Source: Saccharomycopsis fibuligera x Saccharomycopsis cf. fibuligera (taxonomy: Eukaryota; Ascomycota; Saccharomycetes; Ascoideales; Saccharomycopsidaceae). From it: a stretch of 64,000 bases of DNA. The stretch's first letter is position 1, and every line of letters begins with the position of its first letter. A program made the position numbers and the translations under genes. The notes beneath the pieces were generated by a model. That model made no database searches. It had not been told where the DNA came from and saw only the letters and a program-made list of their open reading frames with translations. Location of the stretch: positions 1,384,774 to 1,448,773 of the forward strand of contig CP012814.1 in NCBI GenBank assembly GCA_001936135.1. The letters run 5' to 3'. Shown here in pieces: positions 21,901 through 30,117 of the stretch.

Positions 21901-22634
21901 CATGTTCTCAACTCATTAGTCCAGTGGCGCACGCTAACAACGATCGACGAGTTAGGGTTATTGTGGCTAGAGGCGGCACTACCAATACCGCTGAATATTT
22001 CACGGCTCATGTCATCCTCCACATCATCCTCACCATTAACCTCATCACTATCATCTTCTTCTTCTTCACTTTCGTCAGAGTCATTTTCACTAAATTCGGC
22101 ATCAAAGTCTTCATCTTCACCAGCATACGGTGCATCGGTGCCTTGACCTGTAGCTGCATTTAACTTGAGTTTCTCCAAATCTTTTGGGGAAACACTTAAA
22201 ACTCCATTAATATCCAAAGATTTAATAGCAATATACAAGTGGCTAATGATGTGACTTAGATAACGGGACTGGTCCAATGGCAACTCAGGTTCATATGGAA
22301 GCAACTTTGGGAGGTTTAAAGTACGAGGTTTAACTCGACAGTAAAATCTAGAGTCAGGGTCACAAATGTCATCAACTTTGGTTACACTAGGGAAATCCAA
22401 ATTGTAATGTTCCAACCGGACTTGCTCAATTGGATTAGGACGAGGCGTTAAAGGTGTTGCGGATCTGGAAAGGTTGTAGTTTGACGCCAAAGGAGAGTGG
22501 AAGGCATTTCTAGCAAGATTGACATTACTGTTGTTGGCACTATGTGAAAGCTTCAAGTTAGTAGGTCTCTTAGGTACTGGGGTTCTGAGGTTGCTAACAT
22601 TGCCCTCACCAGTACTGCTGTTTGAATTGAACAT
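15969..22634 (-). CDS. BLM10: proteasome activator Blm10 / PA200
   Basis: A single 2,221-residue ORF, close to yeast Blm10 (about 2,140 residues). The N-terminal 130 residues are Ser/Asn/Pro-rich; an acidic loop lies at about 185-210 (EDEDFDAEFSENDSDESEEE). The rest is helical HEAT-type repeat sequence. The C-terminal 35 residues (DTWHIDSKVFSEEQLEDLEG..., ending SYFV) match the conserved Blm10/PA200 tail. The last three residues, Y-F-V, fit the HbYX-type motif (YYA in Saccharomyces) that inserts into the alpha-ring pockets of the 20S core. Blm10 caps the 20S proteasome in nucleus and cytoplasm and affects core assembly and degradation of unstructured proteins. A short acidic insert is the only unusual feature seen. 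Confidence 0.95.
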   Translation of the reverse strand: MFNSNSSTGEGNVSNLRTPVPKRPTNLKLSHSANNSNVNLARNAFHSPLASNYNLSRSATPLTPRPNPIEQVRLEHYNLDFPSVTKVDDICDPDSRFYCRVKPRTLNLPKLLPYEPELPLDQSRYLSHIISHLYIAIKSLDINGVLSVSPKDLEKLKLNAATGQGTDAPYAGEDEDFDAEFSENDSDESEEEEDDSDEVNGEDDVEDDMSREIFSGIGSAASSHNNPNSSIVVSVRHWTNELRTWIKMKNDLPFDLRIVLARVYYTLCLVHGQSIPLSLFVRMFILLTKYEPLVLKERGLVLDYKPLFDLLDSKFPQADAAHDKIRQSSKKHLLKLGIYANYFFPEEVFDEAFSLIGSRLSLNTAFLTLACYFCILPMHSPKILDVTSSFFHVWTGVSKIKGVDSHLTNIFGTSFERILSELYNRSDKQKILSRFGKYGFLEKDQLLFVFSQLLNSLNIQPHIFGISSSSNFYYGYANIIVFSINGDQALDPDNGLFIQLETLVNTIETYLHPSNTDVWTDACTKLIQDLILQFHRRYVYENDPDQHLYHLPAENKISKATVVKFVKLLLPKVLLGLQSKKSSVVGLNVDSVGLLCDLEPKLVLNVLLLDIYESLQSVISNHRLTVSLKLLTKLSKYFVTQKVFRCHVTRILGLVLPGIDSNDLGKTLLTLNVIASFASYLPFYDLSKEQKSNGTDELQFVDSGLAFEVTQTHLQFLSERVYNTKKLSDDAVDIEYFELEDEYEEKVVISSSSIFEDFLRMLISKVCSLLENLSDQSMHQSNSEVNLETALPRTLLILFESMSDPLFKIFSDRFLLFINENALYNSVDLTAEIIGTIIKHNPEEQTPKFMDFVLEKVNDQLTAGNAGKVRSGSSVLHRDKPLFCYLAYLSEIIRYAGENILAYSYKLTNLSRMLLREVKGPIMYGSAFLVTQTLKTLSTIRLEEHKLISPTYIAKHGVTEKCWGGFYDKPERLDIDNLEFKWHVPNRKEIEFAVQFFGEHVNECFKNLDDLMQNSDGSHVPHDPQSMDIEEADLSKASSDILDFTDNFRKNLLYLSHASTGISYLLDPAYQEKSSKTSKSNKLNTQLLDKRLRALNLSQRSLVNAVNIDEGTKAFASETSTPQTEIANGNDAHQSALNESAQIDDLLHIEHHDDENDVSLSRVDSTASLNSIEQVSMSRDTSIGLQFEFSPGRAGDHSPADNSLNPAITERAQKLYTSNYFFGNTKEERQKSDLYQRVHSLHKQIGQKLHEVCHFLMKHYANDVKLFRVFLHTVQTWFCDFGAESSLKSFDDNFVTYKYLKGLQDTSGYKKLFTRMSLGARIERYHRQRVVIHAGSRFQTKLDKILLDDIITLSMSIYSAISQSAQEVLDGATKKLVGSYGILIDTVFKHLETVIKENDYKKVKSALKIFTVGRLKNRIYGDYRNVAKYAQFLLQCMNIDDQPTNEIANRLYKSLSIFIKIPSSICIFDEKVADLIKPPDFSVDMNIKLLRLAKEKKRHLFLHYLKKLQDLILSQENTKENHWKVSVINMELLINLQIDFEVQTNADVIELLVKRARVAHPAISGVAISGLTRLFSKIIQLSNFSYNIRHLYDVSHISHEMKVVNTNYKSLNHNYSDDFFKELKKTENCDYYIDNKIYRGWLFWDKELIVVKNESFVELNLKKHELLLLEKLSPHITKEWFADIIKLIVEDNEEGSKFRGNHIFLIVLLIHLISAKVLKNITYQDLIDIVRNIYVRDEKSAHVVTCEMICGFVAATKNTSPEYIDVRDEFISETLTHVLKDLSPDNNAVWKIFSWWLPTHTDLRRYASLFKPILDYRPVPGEETPFLQATRLSCLKSCLASITWKYRDSNQLIEDLMKLMLHPYQAVRDQISSTITIALYGYFNESYPDSVSFIEANKAAGSLGIIPYQFPDSVIGHIIDGFKALSVFRSQIDEKNTSTQDVLNSPFIYGTRTIIGLLKTVLRSSASLGLVDLIPEYISPFLLNLENMREACKLASINPAAVYLSIARVPFRAEQVDSIVKLILNNGGVSKPSWHQRLILLTFTEIFYFRLLLLLSPAQRHSLFEYVSKLVFHSQLEVREAASNALSGMIHCSPTIEREEVIKKCINNYAAVLQQFKKMTKKKRKTLTSSDGVSLHGATLGLGSLVSAFPYLSPPPEWFPNVLGLLANNAFGLFGIVDKTSKGILSNFKKTRQDTWHIDSKVFSEEQLEDLEGVLRESYFV

Positions 22635-23467
22635 CTTGTAGACAGTAAAAGCATTAATAGTCAGACAAGTCTATCATTGAAAATCCAGAGATACTCAGCA
22701 CTTATCCTGTATTTTGTTCAAGAAAAGGGCAGAAGAGAAGCAGTTGCAAAAGTTTTTGTCTCAGCGCTTAACACGATGCATCGCTAGCCGCCATCAGAAA
22801 TGTTTAGGACTCAGGCCGCTGCGATGGGGAGTCACGTTCCCATGCCGAGCGTTGCTCCGCACTAAGACCAAATAATGCGACTATACAATATTCTCTGGGG
22901 AATATGATCACTGACCAGTTGCAAATACACTATTGAGCTTAAAAAGCAGTCTACATAGGAAAACGTTAAAAAACAGATAGTTGTTTTATTAGTATACTAA
23001 AGCTATGAAGTACTACCGCTGTGTGATTTGTTAGTAATTACTCTAAAAACCAATTTCAAGTAAGACTGAGAGAATATAAAACTATCATAGTGAGTGACAA
23101 TTGAGTTCAGATTAAGTCGTTAAATCAGAGAACAGTGTTCTAATACTAGAGATGCCAGTTAAAATTAACTATAAAGAAAAAGATTTCATCATGTCAATTG
23201 TATCACGTAGAAACAAACTTTATGATCGCAAACATACATTAAACAAGCTATTCGCTACTTTTTCATTGTTATAAGATTGAGGTTTAAGTAAGAAAAGAAG
23301 AAACAAGCACAAGAGGAAAAGAAACAAGTGGAAAAAGTGTTAACCGCCAGTCTTAAATAAAATAAATTTTTTGACGAAAACCAGAAAATCAAAAGAAAAA
23401 AATTTACATACATTCAAGTCAGCTGACAATATAGTGCACCATATCAGCGGTAATTTAAGCGGTTATC
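22635..23467. other. BLM10 promoter and septin 3' flank
   Basis: 833 bp between the divergently placed BLM10 start and the septin stop. A GC-richer patch at about 22740-22870 contains the perfect palindrome CGATGCATCG (22774-22783) and CCGCCAT-type words; this is probably the BLM10 promoter core. The rest is AT-rich. No tRNA was recognised. Confidence 0.4.
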
Positions 23468-25474
23468 CTACCGCCCGCTGGTGCTGCTGTTGTTGTTGGT
23501 ATTGTTGTCTGTGTGACTTCTTTTCTTTGCCTTCTTTTCATATGAAGCAGACCGAAGAGCACTCAGCGGATTTGAGGCAGAGCCTAACTCGGCAAGTTTG
23601 GCTTTAGATACACCAGAAGCCCTGAGACTGAATCCGTGCTTCTTGTGTTTAGATTCTGCTGGCTCACGTGGCGGCGTGCTGCTCTTGACGTCTGGATAGC
23701 CGCTGCTTTCTTCGCTGTATTCGCCTGTAGCTTCTTGTGTATAATACTCGTCTTTGCTACTACCAGTACCAGTGGTTTCATTTGCCGTTTGGTCTTCAAA
23801 AGCAGTGCTCTCATCTTCGTAGGATGATGCTGCAGTGGTTCCGCTACTAATTCCATTCAGATAATCAATTGTTTCTTGATACTTTACCATCTTATTATGG
23901 AGTTGCTCAATATCCTTGTTGAAACCACTTTGTTTGTCAAACAGCGCTTTTTTCCAATCTCTAAATTTCTTTTCTTGTAATGTCACAATCTCCGAGAATT
24001 TCTTCTTCATAACAAATTGCTTATGGAGGTAAACAGGATTGCTTTCAAGAACATATTGTTGAACAATAGAATATGGAACTTTGGATACCCTTGAAAATGC
24101 TGCAAGACCATCGATCTTTGGATAATAATCAACCTCAGTAAACTTTTTGCTTAATGTTCCGTTTTGATCAACTCTGATGAGACTTTCTGGTTTACTAAAA
24201 CCCAATCCCTCAGCTTTCAAATTTTCTTGGTAAAGTCTGAAACGCAATAATTCGCAGCGATAATTCTCATAGTGGTTTTCTGTGCTTTGAATCAAGTCAA
24301 GCATATTTTCTCCCATTAATAAATCTCTCAACTTTACAAAATCACACTGGTCCGAATTTTCTAATTCTGACACCCCCCAAGGATATTGTCTACCTCTGAC
24401 TTTCTCACCTTTTCCGTTTTCGAAAATTCCCTCCGCACCAATCAGAGAATAAGGCATGTCCTCTATGATCGAGCTATAAAGGGATGCATCGCGTAGGTAT
24501 TGGCAGATTTCTATTCCATAAAATTTAATTAATCTCTTCACTTTATCTTTACGATTAATCATTTCAGCCTTAGTGTATCCATCTGCTTTTGAAATCACTG
24601 GAATCAAGTTAACCCGTTTAGAAAGTTTTTTCATAGTCTTAATGTCAAGCGGAGTCAAACCATTGTTCGTTGGACTAATAAAATATAGACATGCATGAAC
24701 TCGACTATCTATCAATTGAGAACGATCAGGCTGCTCTTCTCGAAACATGTAAAGCCTCAATTGGTCATCGATAAAGTTGCTCATAGGAACCCAAGAAAAT
24801 GAGTTGTCAATTGAATCACCAAAACCAGGACAATCAACTATCGTAAAGTTTAGCTTGAAGTTGTTTTCATACAAACACGTTTTGTGGACATTTATTGATG
24901 CTCTTTTGAATCGGCCCAACTTTGTTTCAATGGTTTTTAAATTAGTTGGTAATAAATCTGTATTGCACAAAGTATTTATAAATGTTTTTTTACCTAAAGG
25001 GAATGATATTTGTGTTAATAGGACTGGTAAATGATTGGCTAACCTTTAAAACGTAAAACTTCAAAATGCATAAAAATAAAATGCATACCTAGACCTGACT
25101 GGCCGACAATCATTATTGTAAAGGAAGCATCTTTCTTTGCAACCATATTCATTCTAATAAAAGGCAAGTTAGTTGTAAGTAATTTGAGAGACTAATATTA
25201 GCCGCCGACATATCACATACCTTTGCTCTGGTAGTAATTCCAATCCAACGGGGAATTTACTAAGTGGATTTAGACCATCCTTTTTGCTATTCTCTCTGTT
25301 TAGTTTTGCTGACGATTCGCTGCTTCCATTATAATAATTTTGCAAAGTTGACTGCTCAGTGGTCTTTTCGTTATCTGCAACTTCAGAAGCTTCAGAATTT
25401 GTGGTATCTAGTTTCTCCTCAATGTGAGTTACTTCGACTACTTTATCGCTGGAGGGTGGAGAACTAGAACTCAT
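23468..25474 (-). CDS. septin with two introns (Cdc11/Shs1/Spr28-like group)
   Basis: The spliced model is exon 1 25474-25221, exon 2 25153-25089 and exon 3 24993-23468, giving 614 residues. Donors are GTATGT and GTATGC; acceptors are TTATTAG and CCTTTAG; branch-like sites are AACTAAC and TATTAAC. Exon junctions restore PEQR/MNMVAKKDASFTIMIVG and the P-loop. Residues 1-85 are acidic and disordered. The septin GTPase domain spans about 95-375: P-loop GQSGLGKKT (102-110), switch region VDCPGFGD, G4-like SKAD, and the septin-unique element. A predicted coiled coil (about 430-485) and a Ser/Glu-rich tail follow. The P-loop has Lys where Ser/Thr normally coordinates magnesium, and DTPG is DCPG. 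That suggests a non-hydrolysing filament subunit, as in Cdc11 or Shs1. The first in-frame ATG is 25474; the frame upstream starts only at a TTG. The exact paralogue is not determined. Confidence 0.85.
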
Positions 25475-25839
25475 ATTTCCTGTTAGCGCTTGCACTACCA
25501 CTTTGTCCTCATTAAAGCACGTATACCCCAAAGGCCAAATATACCATGTAAGCTAAGACATGTAGTTAACGTTAAGGTAAATAGAACCTTTTGCAGGTAC
25601 GCTTTGTGGTTCGTGGTAAAATGTGTTTGTGTTCATCTCATGTATGTTGTCAAATCCAGATCAATGTTCCATGGGTACGGGTCTTTAAGGTCCGTTGGCG
25701 ATCGTAAGAAACAGCTTTATTCCGAGAAGTACAAAAATAAAATGGATAATAAGTGAGGCTGACATTGCCAAACTTCATTCGCAGTTTCTAAATTGTTTGA
25801 GTATTGGATTAAGTAATAAGAAACCTGACGCTGACAAAA
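25475..25839. promoter_or_regulatory. bidirectional promoter between septin and an uncharacterised gene
   Basis: 365 bp between divergent start codons, moderately AT-rich. No specific binding motif could be assigned with confidence. Confidence 0.4.
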
Positions 25840-26736
25840 ATGGTTTTACATAATAACAAATGGGATAAGAGGGCGAAGTACAAATATCTTAAGAAGCATG
25901 GTTTGCTAAAGAAGCAGCAGCAAGCACCGCAATCGCCGCAGGATGCAGACGGCAAGGAGACTGCCATATCAGATGAAGAAGATGCTGACATTAGTGAAAA
26001 TTTGAAGAATAACGAACAAATAATAGCGGATGATGCAAGCTCAAATGGCCAAGATAGAGAGGTACCTTCTGAGGAAGCTTTAATAACTGAAGAGATGATA
26101 ATTACTGCCATGAATGAAGCCAAAAAAGTTGAGGATGAAGAGTTCTTGAAGTATGTGAATTTGACCAAGAATGCAACAAACGTCTACAAGTTACCTGCTA
26201 AGAGACAAGAATTCTCAAAAGAAGAGCTTTTGAGGGACAAAAATTTGGAGGATCTAACATTTGATCAGTTGAAAAGGTTGGATTTAGATAGCAGCGACAG
26301 CGATGACGAGGTTGACAGTGGAAGTAAAACTAAGAATAATAAACAGAAAGTTTTCTCGGAAGAAGACAAAGAAAAGTTTCAGCAGTTACAGAAAAAAATT
26401 GAACAAGACTATCTATTTAGAAATATCAAAAATAAATTTAATCATCGCACAAATGTAGCTGGGAAACAACAAAGTATAGACATTGATGACATCAGCAATA
26501 AAAAGGTATTCGACCAGAACCTCGCGGAACTCATCGGGGAAACTGATCTATCGTCTACCAAAAGTGTAGATTTTGGAAAAATGAAAAAGCCTAACAATCA
26601 AAGCTTGGAAGACTTATTGAACTTGAATATTGAACCAGCACATCATGAGGCTTCTAAGACTAGTAATGCTAAGGTACCAATCCCGGAGACAAGCGATGCA
26701 GACGATAAACTTTTAAACGAGTTGTTAGATTTATAA
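25840..26736 (+). CDS. uncharacterised acidic, coiled-coil-rich protein, 298 residues
   Basis: Not recognised as a member of a named family. The N-terminus is basic (NNKWDKRAKYKYLKKHGLLKKQ). Long acidic and helical segments follow, at about 45-110, 118-150 (EFSKEELLRDKNLEDLTFDQL) and 170-200, with an SSDSDDEVDSGS stretch typical of casein kinase 2 substrates. The C-terminus has leucine-acidic repeats (SLEDLLNLN, LLNELLDL). No membrane segment or signal peptide is seen. Charged N-terminus plus acidic helices resemble nucleolar or RNA-associated adaptor proteins, but that is only a compositional impression. It diverges from the septin gene and converges with the Mpv17-family gene. Confidence 0.75.
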   Translation: MVLHNNKWDKRAKYKYLKKHGLLKKQQQAPQSPQDADGKETAISDEEDADISENLKNNEQIIADDASSNGQDREVPSEEALITEEMIITAMNEAKKVEDEEFLKYVNLTKNATNVYKLPAKRQEFSKEELLRDKNLEDLTFDQLKRLDLDSSDSDDEVDSGSKTKNNKQKVFSEEDKEKFQQLQKKIEQDYLFRNIKNKFNHRTNVAGKQQSIDIDDISNKKVFDQNLAELIGETDLSSTKSVDFGKMKKPNNQSLEDLLNLNIEPAHHEASKTSNAKVPIPETSDADDKLLNELLDL

Positions 26737-26853
26737 ATATAACATAGTAAATTTGTTACTCTATTAATGTCTTAGGCTATAATACAAAATCTGAAAATAC
26801 TCCAAAGCCAGTACTTATCACATTAATAAGTAAATAAAATTTCCCAGTATGCT

Positions 26854-28056
26854 TTAAGTAGATTGCGATTGAGCATTTCTAATGGAAAGAAAACAATTCC
26901 AAAGCACCCCAACAGAGCTGCTAAATGGAACTTGAAATTGTTTAGGCATGAACAAAAAGTTGATAAACTGGACAGCAGGCCATACCGAATAATTGGCCGC
27001 TAGAGTACTTAAATATACTTTTTTGATTTTTTTCTCAAATGTATGTTTGTCGCCATGCTCCAATATGACAGTGGAGTAGTAAAAGAATGCCGCTAGTGAA
27101 ATTGGAGAGTAGCAGAGCTGGTCAGCCAATACTCGTTCAAGAACAGTTATAAACTTTGGGTCATCGACATAAAGCCCGTTTAAAATGATGTACCATGTTA
27201 ATTGGAAAAAAGAGATTATAAATCCCCAGAGCATAAAGCCTAATAAACGATAATAATCAAAAATGGGAAAATGTGGAACCAATGGTTGATTATTTTCACT
27301 TATAATACTAGCATTGTCCCCCACCTCATTGTCCTCGCCTTCTTGATAATCAACAAAGATCCGGAACTCATCTTCAGGATCATCTGTGTAGAGATTGTGG
27401 CTTGTTGCTGTAGCTGGAGTGGTATTGCTACCGTTTTGTACAAAAGCTGCTGCATCTAATTGTAGCTGCGAGGGCCTCCGGGTGAATACAGCAGTAATGG
27501 TCTGTGCTAATGAATCAGCAAGACCAAATAATAGCTGGTTAGATATAAGAGTAGTGGTCAATCTATTTTTGGCATACAACCTTGAATAATTTGGTACGAA
27601 TCTAGCCAACCAATATATAAAAAAAAGAATGTTTAATAAATGCAAAAATGGAACTCGTAGAAGAAAGATTTTGGATAAACGAGTATTGACTTTTAATAAT
27701 ACTCTGGAAAGTGGCACCCATAACGTTATAGCGAAATCTATTAAGAAGGCTAGCCAGGACTTAAGAGCCACATATGCACCTCGGAGTGTTTGTCTATTAT
27801 TGTAATGCTGAGGGTAGTCCTCTATATCGTTTTCTGTTATAGGTAATTGGATAGGCATTAGTATGTTTCGAAAATTGTCTTCTGATACTATAGTTAAGAA
27901 TTGAGAACTCTCATTATATTTGATCACACTTTGTTGAGCTATGCAGATAGAACTTAGGAAATCAGTACTAACCGCCGTGTTGGCTGATCGATATTGGCCA
28001 TACACGCCATCCAATATCATACTTTGACGTTTTTCCTTTCTGACCGCATCGGGCAT
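26854..28056 (-). CDS. Mpv17/PMP22 family membrane protein (YOR292C-like)
   Basis: 400 residues. The first 95 or so residues are polar, longer than in the classic mitochondrial member Sym1 (about 200 residues). Hydrophobic segments follow at about 100-125, 130-155 and 160-190, a polar loop at about 195-245, then FDYYRLLGFMLWGFIISFFQLTWYI and further helices. The C-terminus (WPAVQFINFLFMPKQFQVPF, then VGVLWNCFLSIRNA) carries the family signature W-P-x-x-Q-x-x-N-F and the W-N-x-x-L-S motif. The long N-terminus and central loop agree best with the YOR292C subgroup, reported as vacuolar in Saccharomyces. Function is unknown; a channel-like role is proposed for the family. Confidence 0.85.
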   Translation of the reverse strand: MPDAVRKEKRQSMILDGVYGQYRSANTAVSTDFLSSICIAQQSVIKYNESSQFLTIVSEDNFRNILMPIQLPITENDIEDYPQHYNNRQTLRGAYVALKSWLAFLIDFAITLWVPLSRVLLKVNTRLSKIFLLRVPFLHLLNILFFIYWLARFVPNYSRLYAKNRLTTTLISNQLLFGLADSLAQTITAVFTRRPSQLQLDAAAFVQNGSNTTPATATSHNLYTDDPEDEFRIFVDYQEGEDNEVGDNASIISENNQPLVPHFPIFDYYRLLGFMLWGFIISFFQLTWYIILNGLYVDDPKFITVLERVLADQLCYSPISLAAFFYYSTVILEHGDKHTFEKKIKKVYLSTLAANYSVWPAVQFINFLFMPKQFQVPFSSSVGVLWNCFLSIRNAQSQST

Positions 28057-28204
28057 GGAAAAGGGCTCGTAACATTAATAAAGTAGACCTACACATGATT
28101 TTGATGCTGATGGAGTATATTAATCGAGAAACTATATTCAGGCACAATTTACTAGTATTATTATCAAAACGTAGAATAATTATCATTATATGTGCACAAG
28201 CAAT

Positions 28205-29317
28205 TCATTCTAATGTATAGCTTTTTACACGTGAAAACGCAAAAGGCTTTTCATGCCGCAACAGAAACTCAGACTCAACATTATCCTGGTTTATACAGAA
28301 AGACCGAATCCACTTCAAGTGGTTATGTTTTCTGCGCCCTGCATTTGCAACTTTCAATTCCTGTGTGAATTGAAAATTTGGAATAACCCCCTCGCCCTCA
28401 ATAGTAAGTTTACCATCTTCTTCTAAAGACCAAAATCCGTTATAAACATCCTGAAGTCCATTCTTTTTCCAATCCTCGGTTAACTTGGGTACGACTTCAT
28501 GTGGCTCACTAACGGTCAACAACCTAAGACAAGTGCCAGATTTGAAAAACCGAAGGTATCTGTAGTAAGTGATCATATGAATAGGATTGGACCACGATAT
28601 CGAGTCAGCCGCAGAACCTTCTCTGAGATAGGTGCATACACTAATGTATATGCCCCCAAATTTTATGAATGGTTTCTTAAAATACATATTCTTCCAGCCG
28701 GAAAATTCAGTGTGAGCCTGATTGTCTAGCTCCGACCTTATTAAGCTTGGATAAACTGTGTGATAAACATCAACTGACAATGCTTCCCATATTGAAGAAG
28801 TATCAAACCCCAAATGAGCAAGTCGCTTGCATGTCAATGAAAAGCTGACCCAGTCAGGTGTTCTTCCTAAAGCCAAATATTTTAAAATATGGACAAAAAC
28901 ATCATTAGGTAAGTATTCAAGCAAGGGACAGTGAGAATCTATAAGTGCCGCTTCCTCTTCCTCGGTGAGCTCGAGTTGACTTGCATCTTGCAGTTGGTCA
29001 AGATCTTGCTGTGATTCGTTCTTTTTTACACTCAACTTTTTCAAGCCAGCAAGAACTTTTCGCTGTTTCTCCAGGTGCTCCTGCTGAGCTCTTTGCTGCT
29101 TCTGGTATTTAGCATGAACCCTTTCTCTGTAGACCTTATCTACAGCATCATGGATTTTGAATGCTCTTCGATAAAATTGGACGGCATCGCTCATCTTGCC
29201 AATATGCTCTTTTTCAATACCGGCCTCAAACAATTCTAAAGCCTTTTCGACATCTTGTGTAGCATTTGCAGTAGCAGACACTCCAGAGGAAGAGGATGCT
29301 GTTTTAGCCATGGACAT
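28205..29317 (-). CDS. HRT3: F-box protein Hrt3 (FBXO9-type) of SCF ubiquitin ligase
   Basis: 370 residues from the first ATG at 29317 (the frame extends 5 codons upstream only to a TTG). Residues about 22-60 form a TPR/MIT-like helical hairpin (ALELFEAGIEKEHIGKMSDA). A charged coiled coil follows (about 62-115). The F-box is at about 133-180 (LPNDVFVHILKYLALGRTPDW..SLTCKRLAHLG), which binds Skp1. The C-terminal half has the Hrt3/FBXO9 pattern: GIYISVCTYLREG, ITYYRYLRFF-SGTCLRLLT, SEPHEVV, and GFWSLEEDG. It is a substrate receptor of an SCF E3 ligase. It lies 148 bp downstream of the Mpv17-like gene on the same strand. Confidence 0.9.
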   Translation of the reverse strand: MSMAKTASSSSGVSATANATQDVEKALELFEAGIEKEHIGKMSDAVQFYRRAFKIHDAVDKVYRERVHAKYQKQQRAQQEHLEKQRKVLAGLKKLSVKKNESQQDLDQLQDASQLELTEEEEAALIDSHCPLLEYLPNDVFVHILKYLALGRTPDWVSFSLTCKRLAHLGFDTSSIWEALSVDVYHTVYPSLIRSELDNQAHTEFSGWKNMYFKKPFIKFGGIYISVCTYLREGSAADSISWSNPIHMITYYRYLRFFKSGTCLRLLTVSEPHEVVPKLTEDWKKNGLQDVYNGFWSLEEDGKLTIEGEGVIPNFQFTQELKVANAGRRKHNHLKWIRSFCINQDNVESEFLLRHEKPFAFSRVKSYTLE

Positions 29318-30117
29318 GGTAATGTGAGGCAAAGGCTATAGATACAAGTTTTAAGTCTGTTTCCTAAAAGTTGGCACCAATTAGTAATGTGCTGCAGTTT
29401 GATGATCCTCCGCTTTACTCTGCTGCTCTGCGCTGCCGCCGTTTCCCATGAGAAATGGCGGAGTGGCCCTCAACTTCTTCGCGCACATCAGTGAGCAATC
29501 AGCCACGCACATAGACAGGGTATCCCCTGATGTACATTATCACATATTTTGGTCTAGCATCAGCCACACTAACCAACACTTCAAAAAGTGTCAACATTGC
29601 AGAATGCCACAAATTTAAGGTCGCAGGAAATTTCTCACAATTTTGAGGCAGGGCAGAATCAAAACGCTCACGAAGTGCAACACTGCTGACTCATGGGAGG
29701 GTGAATGCGTTTCTGGGCCTTTCCACCAGGCCACCTTCTTTCAAAGTCACAATTTTGTCTCCTAAAGGTCTTCAAAAGTTTTCCTAAATGTATTCAAAAT
29801 TGCCTTTGAAAGTTTCCGAGATCACCCAAATAGCGGCTGCTGGCAATGACAACGGAAATAAATAAAACGAAATCAGTCAAGACATGCACTAAAAAGAAAA
29901 AGCAGAAGCGAAGATAAAAATAGAATTCATTACAGGCTAAGTGCCTCCTAAAAAAGTAGTTAATTACCTTTTTTGGCTACTCTACCCCATTTTTACCTTC
30001 TTAGCGCACTGTTCCTGAACTTAGTTCTTCTGTCTGCATCTGACGAATCACTTAAATCTTCACACCGCGCATAGGCCCTCTTTTACAACTGTTACTGTTT
30101 GCGGTGTGTTTTACATC
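29318..30117. promoter_or_regulatory. divergent promoter region of HRT3 and the YDR124W-like gene
   Basis: About 800 bp. It includes a GC-rich inverted repeat at 29436-29461 (CCGCCGTTTC, 6-nt loop, GAAATGGCGG; one G-T mismatch). A TGACTCA core (Gcn4/bZIP type) lies near 29687. No ORF is supported. Either element could serve either gene. Confidence 0.4.

Noticed and set aside
22740-22870. GC-rich patch checked for a tRNA or other RNA gene
   Set aside because: No B-box (GGTTCRANNC) or cloverleaf pairing was found on either strand.
25475-25531. N-terminal extension of the septin (19 codons)
   Set aside because: The extension would start at TTG; the first ATG in frame is 25474, which gives a typical Ser-rich yeast N-terminus.
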